From: Micromonospora wenchangensis
GTDB taxonomy: Bacteria > Actinomycetota > Actinomycetes > Mycobacteriales > Micromonosporaceae
DNA: 64,000 nucleotides
Direction: 5' to 3'
NCBI RefSeq assembly: GCF_002210435.1
Contig: NZ_MZMV01000007.1
Coordinates: 62,001 to 126,000 of the forward strand
Of the stretch, positions 55,904-64,000 are shown piece by piece; positions within the stretch are counted from its first letter, which is position 1, and the number at the start of each line of letters is the position of its first letter. A program made the position numbers and the translations under genes. The notes beneath the pieces are model-generated. The model was not told where the DNA came from and did not search any database. It saw only the letters and a program-made list of their open reading frames with translations.

Positions 55904-56992
55904 TCAGCGGCGGGTCAGCTCGGTGTCGCCGGCGAGCCGGGCGGCCCGGTCCGCCTCGGCGAGGGCGTCCAGGACGCCGTCCAGCTCCCCGGCGAGCGCC
56001 AGGTCGAGGTTGTACGCGGTGTAGCCGATCCGGTGGTCGGTGATCCGGTTCTGCGGGAAGTTGTAGGTGCGGATGCGTTCCGAACGGTCCACGGTGCGCA
56101 CCTGCGCCTTGCGGGCGTCCGAGGCGGCCGCGTCGGCCTGCTCCTGGGCCACCGCCAGCAACCGGGCCCGCAGGATGCGCATCGCCTGCTCCCGGTTCTG
56201 CAACTGGGACTTCTCGTTCTGGCAGGAGACCACCACACCGGTGGGCAGGTGGGTGATGCGCACCGCCGAGTCGGTGGTGTTCACCGACTGGCCGCCCGGC
56301 CCCGACGAGCGGAACACGTCGATCCGCAGCTCGTTCGGGTCGATGGTGACGTCGACGTCCTCGGCCTCGGGCAGCACCAGGACACCGGCCGCGCTGGTGT
56401 GGATGCGGCCCTGCGACTCGGTGACCGGGACCCGCTGCACCCGGTGCACCCCGCCCTCCCACTTCAACCGGGACCAGACGCCGTTGCCGCCGTCCGGGAC
56501 CCCCTTGGTCTTGATGGCCAGCGAGACGTCCTTGACCCCGCCGAGGTCGGAGTCCTGCGCGTCGATCACCTCGGTCAGCCAGCCGTGCCGCTCGGCGTAC
56601 CTGGTGTACATCCGCAGCAGGTCCCCGGCGAACAGCGCGGACTCCTCGCCGCCCTCGCCGGCCTTGATCTCGATGATCACGTCCTTGGCGTCGTGCGGGT
56701 CGCGGGGGATCAGCAGCTCGGCCAGCCGCTCCTCCAGCGCCGGCAGGGTCGCCGCGATCGAGTCCGCCTCCTCGCCGAACGCCGGGTCCTCGGCGGCCAG
56801 CTCGCGGGCCGCGACCAGGTCGGCGCGGGCCTGTTCCAGTTCGCCGGCGGCCTTGTGCAGCGGGACCAGCTCGGCGTAACGGCGACCGACCCGGCGGGCG
56901 GTGTTCTGGTCGGCGTGGATGGCCGGGTCGGCCAGCCGCTTCTCCAGCTCGGCGTACTCGTCGAGGAGGGCGGCCAGGCGCTCGCTGCTCAT
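55904..56992 (-). CDS. prfA: Peptide chain release factor 1
   Basis: 362 residues. Terminates at UAA/UAG: codon-recognition tripeptide PVT (189-191) and catalytic GGQ (233-235, in [18 protein letters not shown]). ATG at 56992. Downstream of rpmE in the same direction, as in the conserved rho-rpmE-prfA order. Confidence 0.96.
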   Translation of the reverse strand: MSSERLAALLDEYAELEKRLADPAIHADQNTARRVGRRYAELVPLHKAAGELEQARADLVAARELAAEDPAFGEEADSIAATLPALEERLAELLIPRDPHDAKDVIIEIKAGEGGEESALFAGDLLRMYTRYAERHGWLTEVIDAQDSDLGGVKDVSLAIKTKGVPDGGNGVWSRLKWEGGVHRVQRVPVTESQGRIHTSAAGVLVLPEAEDVDVTIDPNELRIDVFRSSGPGGQSVNTTDSAVRITHLPTGVVVSCQNEKSQLQNREQAMRILRARLLAVAQEQADAAASDARKAQVRTVDRSERIRTYNFPQNRITDHRIGYTAYNLDLALAGELDGVLDALAEADRAARLAGDTELTRR

Positions 56993-57112
56993 GCGGGGAA
57001 TGCTCCTTCGACGGGGCCGGCGGTGGTGGAACGGGACACGGAGGTCACAGGGGGGCGCAACGGACGACGCCCGCGTCCGGCACGGGGCCGGACACGGGCG
57101 TCGTCGGTGGAG

Positions 57113-57337
57113 CTACTTGGCCTTCTTCGCCTGGACCTTGGCGTACTTCTGCTGGAACTTGGCGACCCGGCCCGCGGTGTCGAGGACGCGCTGCTTGCCG
57201 GTGTAGAACGGGTGGCAGGCGCTGCAGGTCTCGACGCTGATCGAGCCGCCCTTGGCGGTGCTGCGGGTCGTGAAGGAGTTGCCGCAGGAGCACTTGACCT
57301 CGGTCGTCGTGTACTCCGGGTGGATGTTGGGCTTCAT
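57113..57337 (-). CDS. rpmE: Ribosomal protein L31
   Basis: 74 residues, zinc-containing form: CSCG near 16-19 and CSAC near 37-40 supply the ligands. Ends in a Lys-rich helix (KFQQKYAKVQAKKAK). ATG at 57337 after GAGG. Confidence 0.96.
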   Translation of the reverse strand: MKPNIHPEYTTTEVKCSCGNSFTTRSTAKGGSISVETCSACHPFYTGKQRVLDTAGRVAKFQQKYAKVQAKKAK

Positions 57338-57839
57338 GTCGCCTCGGTCCTTTCGTCGGTGGTCGCCGGGTCGCCGCTGATCCCCCGCCGCCTGGTGCGC
57401 GACGGACTCGGGCGTGAACCGGAACCGGTGGCCGATTGACCAGTGTGCCATGGGCGTGAGCCGACCCGACGGGCGGGCCGCACGATCGGTCCGGCAGTGG
57501 TAACGCACCTCCCGCCACCCGCATTCCCGCCGCTGCGGCCCCGCATTCCTCGCCCGGCGGGCGGACCGGACCGGGTGGGCTCCTCCCCCAGGTTCAGAAG
57601 CCCACCCGACCGGGCCGCCGGGCGGCGGACGCCTCCCCAGGTTTCCTCCGCCGCCCGCCGGTGGCCGGGCCCCGACCGCTCGGCCGGGACCCGCTCACCC
57701 CCAGTCAACCCGGACCCGCACAGAATTTTCAAGAGCTGCCAGGGCCGTCGAAAGAAAAGTCCACAGACACGATTCCCGGGTACGACGAAGGGCACGGCCG
57801 CTGCGGCCGTGCCCTTCGTGCGGTCTCACCCGGAGCGGG
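57338..57839. other. rho-rpmE intergenic region
   Basis: 502 bp with no credible gene. It holds the rho terminator (57785-57819) and an AT-rich patch at about 57720-57775, where TTGAAA on the minus strand may belong to an rpmE promoter; no clear -10 box is seen. Confidence 0.55.
57785..57819. terminator. Rho gene terminator
   Basis: A perfect 15-bp stem ACGAAGGGCACGGCC with loop GCTGC, 20 bp past the rho stop. On the minus strand a T-rich ACTTTTCTTTC follows about 25 bases later. Confidence 0.82.
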
Positions 57840-59939
57840 TCACTCCCCCGGTGTCGACTTGGCGATCTGCATCAGGAACTCGATGTTGGTGCGGGACTGC
57901 TTGAGCCGGTCGAGCAGCAGGTCCAGCGCCGCCTGCGAGTCCAGCGAGTGCAGCACCTTGCGGAGCTTGTGGATGATTGCCAGCTCCTCCGGCGCGAGCA
58001 GGATCTCCTCCTTGCGCGTGCCCGAGGCGCTGACGTCCACGGCCGGGAAGGTGCGCTTGTCGGCGATCTTCCGGTCGAGCTTCAGCTCCGCGTTGCCGGT
58101 GCCCTTGAACTCCTCGAAGATGACCGTGTCCGCCATCGACCCGGTCTCCACCAGCGCGGTGGCGAGGATGGTCAGCGAGCCACCGTTCTCGATGTTGCGG
58201 GCCGCACCCAGGAACCGCTTCGGCGGGTAGAGCGCCGTCGAGTCGATACCACCGGACATGATCCGGCCGGAGGCCGGTGCCGCCAGGTTGTACGACCGGC
58301 CGAGCCGGGTCACCGAGTCGAGCAGCACGACCACGTCGTGCCCCAGCTCGACCAGGCGCTTGGCCCGCTCGATCGCCAGCTCGGCGACCGTGGTGTGGTC
58401 CTGCGGCGGACGGTCGAACGTGGCCGCGATGACCTCGCCCTTGACCGACCGCTGCATGTCGGTGACCTCTTCGGGCCGCTCGTCGACCAGCACCACCATC
58501 AGGTGGCACTCCGGGTTGTTGTGCGTGATCGCGTTCGCGATCGCCTGGAGCACCATGGTCTTGCCGGCCTTGGGCGGCGACACGATCAGCGCCCGCTGCC
58601 CCTTGCCCAACGGCATCACCAGGTCGATCACCCGGGTGGTCAGGATGTGCGGCTCGGTCTCCAGCCGCAACCGCTCCTGCGGGTACAGCGGGGTGAGCTT
58701 GTAGAACTCGGGACGACGACGGGCCTCGTCCGGCTCCATGCCGTTGATGGTGTCCAGCCGCACCAGCGGGTTGTACTTGTCCCGCCGCTGGTCGCCACCG
58801 CCACTGTCCCGGGCGGTCCGGACCGCGCCGGTGATCGCGTCGCCCCGGCGCAGGCCGTACTTCTTGATCTGCGACATGGAGACGTAGACGTCGTTCGGGC
58901 CGGCCAGGTAGCCGGTGGTCCGCACGAAGGCGTAGTTGTCGAGCACGTCGATGATGCCGGCCACCGGGACCAGCACCTCGTCCTCGCCGACCTGCGGCTC
59001 CCGGCCGCCGCCGGTGTCGTTGCCGCCCTCGGCCCGGTCACCCCGGCCCCGACGACGGTCCCGGAACCGGCTACGCCGGCCCCGCCGGCCGCCGCCCTCG
59101 TCGTCGTCGGAGTCGTCCCGGTTGTCGCGCTGACCACGGTCGCCACCCCGGTCGTTGCGGTCGGCCCGCTCGCCCCGGTCGTTGCGGTCGCTCCGGTCGT
59201 TGCGGTCGCCCCGGTCGCTGCGGTCACCCCGGTCGCTGCGCTCGGTCCGCTCCGCCCGGTCGTTACCGGCCCGGTCGGCCCGCTCGCCCCGGTCGTTGCC
59301 CGCACGCTCGGCCCGGTCGTTACGGCCGGCCCGGTCGTTGTCCGTCCGCTCGGCCCGGTCGTTACCGGCCCGCTCGGCCCGGTCACCGCCGGTCCGCTCG
59401 TTACCGGCCCGCTCGGTCCCGGTGCGCTCGCCACGGTCCCGGCCGGTACGACCCTCGGCCCGCTCGGGACGCTCACCGGCCTCGACCGGCGGCTCCTCGG
59501 TACGGGGCTCGACGGCCCGTGCCTCGGCGGCCGGCCGCGACTCGGCGGTGCTGGCCCGGCTGCGCCGGGTCCGGGTCCGACCCTCGGGCTCGGTGGTGGC
59601 GGCAGGGGTGGCCGACGCCGGCTCGGCGGCACGCTCCGGGGTCACCTCGGCGTGCACCTCCTCCCGGACGGGGGCAGCCGCAGCCGCGACCTCGGCCCGC
59701 GGTCGAGGGGTGCCGGTCGCGGCGCCGCCCTGCTGCCGCTCGGTGATCGCGCTGATCAGCTCGCCCTTGCGCATGCGGGCGGTCCCGGAGATGCCGAGCG
59801 ACGCGGCCAGGCTCTGCAGCTCCGGCAGCAGCATCGCCGACAGACCGGTACCGCTGCGCCGACGGCGGGCGGGGGCGGCGGTGGTGGCATCGCCAGCGAC
59901 GTTGGAAACATCCGACGTCACGTCGGTGGTGTCGCTCAA
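57840..59939 (-). CDS. rho: Transcription termination factor Rho
   Basis: Hexameric RNA helicase, 699 residues. N-terminal Rho_N helix bundle (LLPELQSLAASLGISGTARM), then about 250 residues of disordered, Arg/Asp/Asn/Glu-rich sequence (repeats of the NDRAERA, SDRGDRN type), then the cold-shock RNA-binding domain (GIIDVLDNYAFVRTTGYLAG) and the ATPase core with Walker A SPPKAGKT, VLIDERPEEVTDMQ-type VVLVDERPEEVTDM, and LLDSVTRLGRSYN. TTG start at 59939 (MSDTTDVTSD as read), five to six bases after AAGGA; the same N-terminus is known from Streptomyces. A leader of about 280 nt precedes it. Confidence 0.96.
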   Translation of the reverse strand: MSDTTDVTSDVSNVAGDATTAAPARRRRSGTGLSAMLLPELQSLAASLGISGTARMRKGELISAITERQQGGAATGTPRPRAEVAAAAAPVREEVHAEVTPERAAEPASATPAATTEPEGRTRTRRSRASTAESRPAAEARAVEPRTEEPPVEAGERPERAEGRTGRDRGERTGTERAGNERTGGDRAERAGNDRAERTDNDRAGRNDRAERAGNDRGERADRAGNDRAERTERSDRGDRSDRGDRNDRSDRNDRGERADRNDRGGDRGQRDNRDDSDDDEGGGRRGRRSRFRDRRRGRGDRAEGGNDTGGGREPQVGEDEVLVPVAGIIDVLDNYAFVRTTGYLAGPNDVYVSMSQIKKYGLRRGDAITGAVRTARDSGGGDQRRDKYNPLVRLDTINGMEPDEARRRPEFYKLTPLYPQERLRLETEPHILTTRVIDLVMPLGKGQRALIVSPPKAGKTMVLQAIANAITHNNPECHLMVVLVDERPEEVTDMQRSVKGEVIAATFDRPPQDHTTVAELAIERAKRLVELGHDVVVLLDSVTRLGRSYNLAAPASGRIMSGGIDSTALYPPKRFLGAARNIENGGSLTILATALVETGSMADTVIFEEFKGTGNAELKLDRKIADKRTFPAVDVSASGTRKEEILLAPEELAIIHKLRKVLHSLDSQAALDLLLDRLKQSRTNIEFLMQIAKSTPGE

Positions 59940-60225
59940 TGGATTCCTTCCCTCGATAGGCCGGGACTGCCCGGGATCGACAAGCAAGGTGGCCGGGCGG
60001 CCTCGGTGCACCCGCCTCGCATGACGCGTCGCGGGAGTCTGTGGCACAGCAGCCGGGCGGTTTCCCAACTCACCAACGTCGGTGAGCAGGTCTCGCCGTC
60101 TGCGGCGACCTGCGGAAACTGCGGTGCGGCGTGGGCCTTGGCAGGGGTGACGGGCTGACCGCCGAGAGCTTCGGGGTGCGCCGACCCGCAGAGAGATCGC
60201 GTGCTTCGCGGCTGTGCTGAGTCTA
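59940..60225 (-). promoter_or_regulatory. Rho promoter and long 5' leader
   Basis: TAGACT (minus strand 60225-60220) is a possible -10, overlapping the end of thrB, giving a leader of about 275 nt. Within it are the hairpins CTCACC-AACGTC-GGTGAG (60069-60086) and GCAGG...CCTGC with a CGCCG/CGGCG inner stem (60086-60113). Rho genes elsewhere are autoregulated through long leaders; that role here is inference. Confidence 0.45.
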
Positions 60226-60233
60226 GAGCGTAA

Positions 60234-61178
60234 TCAACTCTTCCGACCTGCGGCAACAGGGTCCCGCTCGGCGTGTCCCAGTCTACCCCGTGCGAGCGTC
60301 GCTCCGCGCACCTCTACCGGCAACCGCCAGACTTCCCATTCTGTTCCCGGGTCGAACCCGTCGGGCGGCGCGGTGAACGCCAGCACCGTCGGGCCCGCCC
60401 CACTGACCACGGCCGCCACACCGGCCGCACGCAACTCGCTGACCAGGGCAGCCGTCTGCGGCATCCCCGCCGCGCGGTAGTCCTGGTGCAGCCGGTCGAC
60501 GGTCGCCGGCAGCAGCAGTTCCGGCGCGGCGGTCAACGCGTGCACCAGCAACGCCGACCGGCCCGCGTTCGACGCCGCGTCCCCGTGCGGCACCGTCGCC
60601 GGCAACGCCGCCCGCGCGGTGGCCGTCAGTCCCCGCTCGGCCGGCACGAAGACGGTGGGCCGGACCCCGGCCGCGACCGGCAGCGAGACCGCCCGACCGC
60701 CGGTCGGCTCCGTCCAGGCGACGGTGAACCCGCCGAGCAGGCACGGCGCGACGTTGTCCGGATGGCCCTCGATCTCGGCGGCCAGCCGCAGCACCGCCTC
60801 GTCGTCGAGCCGCTGCGCGCCGTCGGCGACCAGCCCCCGGGCCAGCAGCACGCCGGCCACGATCGCCGCCGAGGAGGAACCCAGGCCCCGGGCCTGCGGA
60901 ATCCGGTTCACGCACTCCAGGGCCAGCCCCGACGGCTGCGCACCGAGCAGGTCGAAGGCGGCCCGCATGGCCACGACCACCAGGTGCCGCTCGTCAGGTG
61001 GCAGGTCGCCGGCACCCTCGCCGGTCACCGTCACCCGGACACCGGCCGGGGTCACCTCGGCGGCCACGTCGTCGTGCAGGGCGAGGGCGAGCCCGAGGGC
61101 GTCGAACCCGGGGCCCAGGTTGGCGCTGGTGGCGGGCACCCGCACCCGGACCGGCCCGGAGGTGAAAGTGGTAGGCAC
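60234..61178 (-). CDS. thrB: Homoserine kinase
   Basis: 314 residues, GHMP kinase in threonine synthesis. VPATSANLGPGFDALGLAL and PQARGLGSSSAAIVAG are the substrate and phosphate-binding motifs; VVSGAGPTVLAF is the third. GTG at 61178 appears leaderless: TAGCAT (61190-61185) ends six bases upstream. The thrB-rho order is conserved with Mycobacterium and Streptomyces. Confidence 0.94.
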   Translation of the reverse strand: MPTTFTSGPVRVRVPATSANLGPGFDALGLALALHDDVAAEVTPAGVRVTVTGEGAGDLPPDERHLVVVAMRAAFDLLGAQPSGLALECVNRIPQARGLGSSSAAIVAGVLLARGLVADGAQRLDDEAVLRLAAEIEGHPDNVAPCLLGGFTVAWTEPTGGRAVSLPVAAGVRPTVFVPAERGLTATARAALPATVPHGDAASNAGRSALLVHALTAAPELLLPATVDRLHQDYRAAGMPQTAALVSELRAAGVAAVVSGAGPTVLAFTAPPDGFDPGTEWEVWRLPVEVRGATLARGRLGHAERDPVAAGRKS

Positions 61179-61184
61179 AGGATC

Positions 61185-61190
61185 ATGCTA
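61185..61190 (-). promoter_or_regulatory. Leaderless -10 box of thrB
   Basis: TAGCAT on the minus strand with six bases before the GTG start codon and no Shine-Dalgarno. Confidence 0.5.
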
Positions 61191-61285
61191 GGGCCCGGGA
61201 CCGACGGCGCACCGCCTCGCCCGGACGGTGGAACTGGATCAGCTCGGTTAGCCTGACGCCGATCCATCGACCGGTCGGAGGCGAC

Positions 61286-61804
61286 GTGGCAATGCTCGGT
61301 TACCGGCTCACCCAGGTGCTGGGGCACCTGCCCATCCTGCTGACCCTGCTCACCGTCCTGGTGCTCGGCGCCACCGCCGGCCGCCGGCTGCCCGGCCGGT
61401 CCCGGTCGTTCCTGCTCGCCGGGGCCGTCGTCCTGCTGCTGCTGGAACTGCTCACCACCGCCTGGGTCGCGGCCCTGCCGGACCTGATCCGCTCCGGCGG
61501 GATACGCCAGTACCAGATGTGGAGCTTCGCCGTCAGCGCGGTCGGCTGGATCGGCTACCCGATCGGCCTGGGCCTCATCGTCGCCGCCGTCTTCGTCGGC
61601 CGCCGCGCCGCGGCCCCGTCCCCCGTGCCCGGTCAGCCGTGGGGCACCTGGACGCCGCCGGCCGGTGGCCCCCCGACCGGGCATCCCGGTGGCCCACCGC
61701 CCGGCTACCCCGCCGGTCAGGCCACGGCAGACCCGGGGCGGGACGCGTGGGGCGGGAGCAACCACCCGCCGGCCGCCCCGCCGCAGGTCGACCCCACCGA
61801 CTGA
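61286..61804 (+). CDS. Small membrane protein with Pro/Gly-rich tail
   Basis: Not recognised. 172 residues, three to four membrane helices (LPILLTLLTVLVLGATAG; SFLLAGAVVLLLLELLTTAWVA; MWSFAVSAVGWIGYPIGLGLIVAAVF), then a disordered cytoplasmic or external tail (GTWTPPAGGPPTGHPGGPPPGYPAG). GTG at 61286 four bases after GGAGG. Confidence 0.8.
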   Translation: MAMLGYRLTQVLGHLPILLTLLTVLVLGATAGRRLPGRSRSFLLAGAVVLLLLELLTTAWVAALPDLIRSGGIRQYQMWSFAVSAVGWIGYPIGLGLIVAAVFVGRRAAAPSPVPGQPWGTWTPPAGGPPTGHPGGPPPGYPAGQATADPGRDAWGGSNHPPAAPPQVDPTD

Positions 61805-61888
61805 GCCGTCCCACCGGGGTCGACCCCGCCGCCTGCCGCCGTGCCGCAGCTCGGCCCCGCCACAGGTCGGCCCGGGCCGCAGGTCGCG

Positions 61889-63133
61889 TCAGCGGGCGGC
61901 CAGCGGGTCGCCCCCGGTGGCCGGGTCGGTGAGCGAGAGCCGGCGGGTGGCGATCCGCCAGCCCACCGCGTACACGACGGTGACCAGGCCGCAGCCGGCC
62001 AGCACCACCCGCTCGTCGACCAGGTCGACCACGCCTGCCACCACCAACTGGCTGACCGAGATCGCCAGGGTCGCCAGCATCATGTCGGTGGCGAACACCC
62101 GGCCACGCAGCCGGTCGGGCACCTCGCCCTGGAGGGCGAAGTTCGACAGCACCCAGTTGCTGCCGCCGCCGAAGTGCGCCACGAAGACCAGCAGCAGCAC
62201 CAGCGGGAACCAGCTCGCCACCGCCGCGCCCAGGTAGGCCAGCCCGTACAGCGACATCGACAGGGCCAGGCCGGGCAGTAGCCAGGCCCGGTTGGTCAGC
62301 ACCCGGCTCATCAGGATCGGCCCCACCAGCGCCCCCGCCCCGCGCGCCGCGAACAGCAGGCCGGTGCCGACCGGCCCCGCCCCGTACACGGCGGCCAGCA
62401 GGGGGAAGACGGTCAGCACGCCGTTGCCCAGCCCCACCGCCGACTTCACCGTCACCAGCGCCAGCACCCGGGGCCGGTGCCGGATGTGGCCAAGCGCCTC
62501 GCGGATCGCCGTCCAGGTGCGCGGCGTCGACCGGTCGGCCTCCCGGGCCGCCTGCAACGGCCGGCGGATCAGCGCCGCCAGGCCCGCCGCCGCCACCAGG
62601 CCGACCACCCCCACCCAGAAGCAGGCGTACGGTCCGACGGCCGCGGTCAGCACGCCACCGAGGGACGCCCCGACCACGGTCATCGTCCCCCAGGCGGAAC
62701 CGGCCACGGCGTTGCCGACGGCCAGGTCGGCCGGATCGAGCACGTTGGGCAGGGCGGCCTGCGCGGCCGGCGAGTAGAACGCCTTGCCGACCGCCACCGC
62801 CGTGATCGCCACCATGGCCAGCCAGGCGGTGCCGGCGTCGCGGACACCGAGCAGCAACAGCACCCCGAGCAGCGTCACGCCGTTCGCGGCCATCATCACC
62901 TTCCGGCGGTCGAACCGGTCGGCGATGGTCCCGGTGTACGGCAGCAGCAGCGCCAGCACCCCGGTGTCCAACGCCAGCACCAGGGCGCCCCACACCCCGC
63001 TGCCGGTCAGCTCCGGCAGCAGCACCAGCAGCGGCACCATGACGAACCAGTCGGCGCCGAAGACCACCAGCTCGGCGAGGAAGAGATTGCGGAAGTCCCG
63101 GTTACGGGCGAGAACGGAGAGCGGAGAGGACAC
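61889..63133 (-). CDS. MFS transporter
   Basis: 414 residues, about 12 membrane helices, drug/proton antiporter-like. The loop between helices 2 and 3 reads DRFDRRKVMM, a form of the MFS motif A. GTG at 63133. Eleven bases downstream of the deacetylase gene, so the two are probably one operon. Substrate unknown. Confidence 0.88.
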   Translation of the reverse strand: MSSPLSVLARNRDFRNLFLAELVVFGADWFVMVPLLVLLPELTGSGVWGALVLALDTGVLALLLPYTGTIADRFDRRKVMMAANGVTLLGVLLLLGVRDAGTAWLAMVAITAVAVGKAFYSPAAQAALPNVLDPADLAVGNAVAGSAWGTMTVVGASLGGVLTAAVGPYACFWVGVVGLVAAAGLAALIRRPLQAAREADRSTPRTWTAIREALGHIRHRPRVLALVTVKSAVGLGNGVLTVFPLLAAVYGAGPVGTGLLFAARGAGALVGPILMSRVLTNRAWLLPGLALSMSLYGLAYLGAAVASWFPLVLLLVFVAHFGGGSNWVLSNFALQGEVPDRLRGRVFATDMMLATLAISVSQLVVAGVVDLVDERVVLAGCGLVTVVYAVGWRIATRRLSLTDPATGGDPLAAR

Positions 63134-63144
63134 GTGCCCGGACC

Positions 63145-63990
63145 CTACCCCCCGGTTCGGGAGCCGGTCGGGTGGGCCAGCAGCTCGGAGACCGTGACGA
63201 AGGTGTATCCCCGGGCCCGCAGGCCGGTGATCATCGCGGCCAGCCCGCGCAGCGCCACCTGACGGTTCTCCGGGCCCGCGTCGTGGGCGAGCAGGATGGT
63301 GCCCGGCACGACGTCGGACACGATCCGCCGGGCGTGCCCCGCCGGGTCGTCCGGGTACTCCCCCTCCACCATCTGCAACGACCACAGCACGACCCGGTAG
63401 TCGAGGCGTACGGCGGCGTGCAGCACCCCGCCGCCCAGGTGCCCGTACGGGGGGCGGAGCAGCCGGGGCGGCGTCCCGGTGACCTCGGCGATGGCCTCGT
63501 GCGACCGGCGCAGGTCGTCGTGCACGTCGGCGGCGGCCAGCCGGGCCAGGTCCCGGTGCCGCCAACTGTGGTTGCCCACCTCGTGCCGGGCCAGCCGCCC
63601 CCGGATCAGCCCGGCGTGCCGGCGCACCCGCTCCCCGACCAGGAAGAAGGTCGCCGGCACCGCGTGGGTGTCCAGGGTGTCCAGTACGGTCGGCGTCCAC
63701 CGCGGCAGCGGACCGTCGTCGAAGGTCAACGCCACCAGCCGTCGCGTGGTCGGGGCGTGCCACACCACCTGGAGCCCGCCCGAGCCGACGTCCTGCCGCC
63801 GGTTGCCGACGGTGGCGCTGGCCGGGCCGCCGGACAACGGCAGGTGCCGGTCGGCCAGCCAGGCGCCCTGGGACATGCCGGCGGCCCCCAGCGCGACGCC
63901 CCCGGCCAGCAGCGCCCCGCCGCCCAGCACGCGCCGCCGGCCCCATCCCCTGCCGCCCGGCCCGGCCGGCTCCGCCCGGTCGACGCCCAT
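63145..63990 (-). CDS. Polysaccharide deacetylase
   Basis: About 281 residues. NodB fold with TFDDGP (catalytic Asp pair), NHSWRH (metal His pair), RPPYG and a late LLAHD motif. The N-terminus carries twin Arg residues (GRRRVLGGGALL) before a hydrophobic stretch, suggesting Tat export. The ATG at 63990 lies ten bases from the window end, so upstream signals are not visible; GTG 63993 is an alternative. Confidence 0.9.
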   Translation of the reverse strand: MGVDRAEPAGPGGRGWGRRRVLGGGALLAGGVALGAAGMSQGAWLADRHLPLSGGPASATVGNRRQDVGSGGLQVVWHAPTTRRLVALTFDDGPLPRWTPTVLDTLDTHAVPATFFLVGERVRRHAGLIRGRLARHEVGNHSWRHRDLARLAAADVHDDLRRSHEAIAEVTGTPPRLLRPPYGHLGGGVLHAAVRLDYRVVLWSLQMVEGEYPDDPAGHARRIVSDVVPGTILLAHDAGPENRQVALRGLAAMITGLRARGYTFVTVSELLAHPTGSRTGG

Positions 63991-64000
63991 CACCCAGGGT

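Noticed and set aside
57443..57904. A plus-strand protein of about 150 residues in the rho-rpmE spacer
   Set aside because: Pro/Arg-rich composition without domains, and it runs through the rho terminator hairpin and into the antisense of rho.
59150..59420. CRISPR-like array of short repeats
   Set aside because: The repeats are in frame, encode the Asp/Arg/Asn-rich part of Rho and have no unique spacers.
61815..61828. Palindrome CGGGGTCGACCCCG between the small membrane protein and the MFS gene
   Set aside because: The stem is only five base pairs around TCGA; too weak to call a terminator or operator.

Overview
The window is a high-GC actinobacterial chromosome segment, most likely from Micromonospora or a close relative in the Micromonosporaceae. 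The evidence is the strong G/C third-position bias, many GTG starts and leaderless promoters, a secreted CBM2-GH6 cellulase under a CebR-type operator, a FilP/Scy-like coiled-coil pair, and core gene order. The rho, rpmE, prfA, prmC, sua5, atp operon, DUF2550, PduO-type adenosyltransferase, murA, nucS, mce, thiolase and YbbN-like series follows the order known from Mycobacterium tuberculosis (about Rv1297 to Rv1324) and Streptomyces. I see no plasmid, phage, IS element, CRISPR array or tRNA/rRNA gene.

Layout. 1-3.4 kb: envelope and secretion genes (cellulase, an acidic His-rich surface protein coupled to a class F sortase). 3.4-13 kb: giant NAD-glutamate dehydrogenase, lipoprotein-type transpeptidase, ureohydrolase-family protein, YbbN-like protein. 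13-19 kb: B12 acyl-CoA mutase large subunit, MeaB GTPase, thiolase and methylmalonyl-CoA epimerase, interrupted by a truncated TetR gene and a small secreted protein. 19-23 kb: two filament-forming coiled-coil proteins. 23-35.6 kb: mixed metabolism and membrane genes, including two 3-hydroxyacyl-CoA dehydrogenases, NucS and a DrrAB-like ABC exporter. 35.6-48 kb: MurA, cobalamin adenosyltransferase and the ATP synthase cluster. 48-64 kb: class A PBP, translation genes (sua5, prmC, prfA, rpmE), a GGDEF protein, rho, thrB and transport/cell-wall genes.

How the genes fit together. The acyl-CoA mutase, MeaB, epimerase, thiolase, hydroxyacyl-CoA dehydrogenases and cobalamin adenosyltransferase form a branched/short acyl-CoA and B12 metabolic group. 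Three of its genes share an operator-like 15-base motif (TGAACGANCGCTAAG) upstream. The ATP synthase cluster is split: atpI-Z-B-E-F-H-A-G-D ends in a strong terminator, an LCP-family gene with its own terminator follows, and atpC is read from a separate promoter. Cell-envelope genes are frequent (two PBPs, MurA, LCP, sortase, lytic transglycosylase-like protein, deacetylase).

The most unusual non-coding feature is a set of long intergenic inverted repeats in at least three sequence families: GATCAAGAGGTTTGCGTC (three copies), GATCATGGAGTTGTGG (two copies) and CGCCGATATTGCGGT (one copy). One copy sits exactly at the broken 5' end of the TetR gene.
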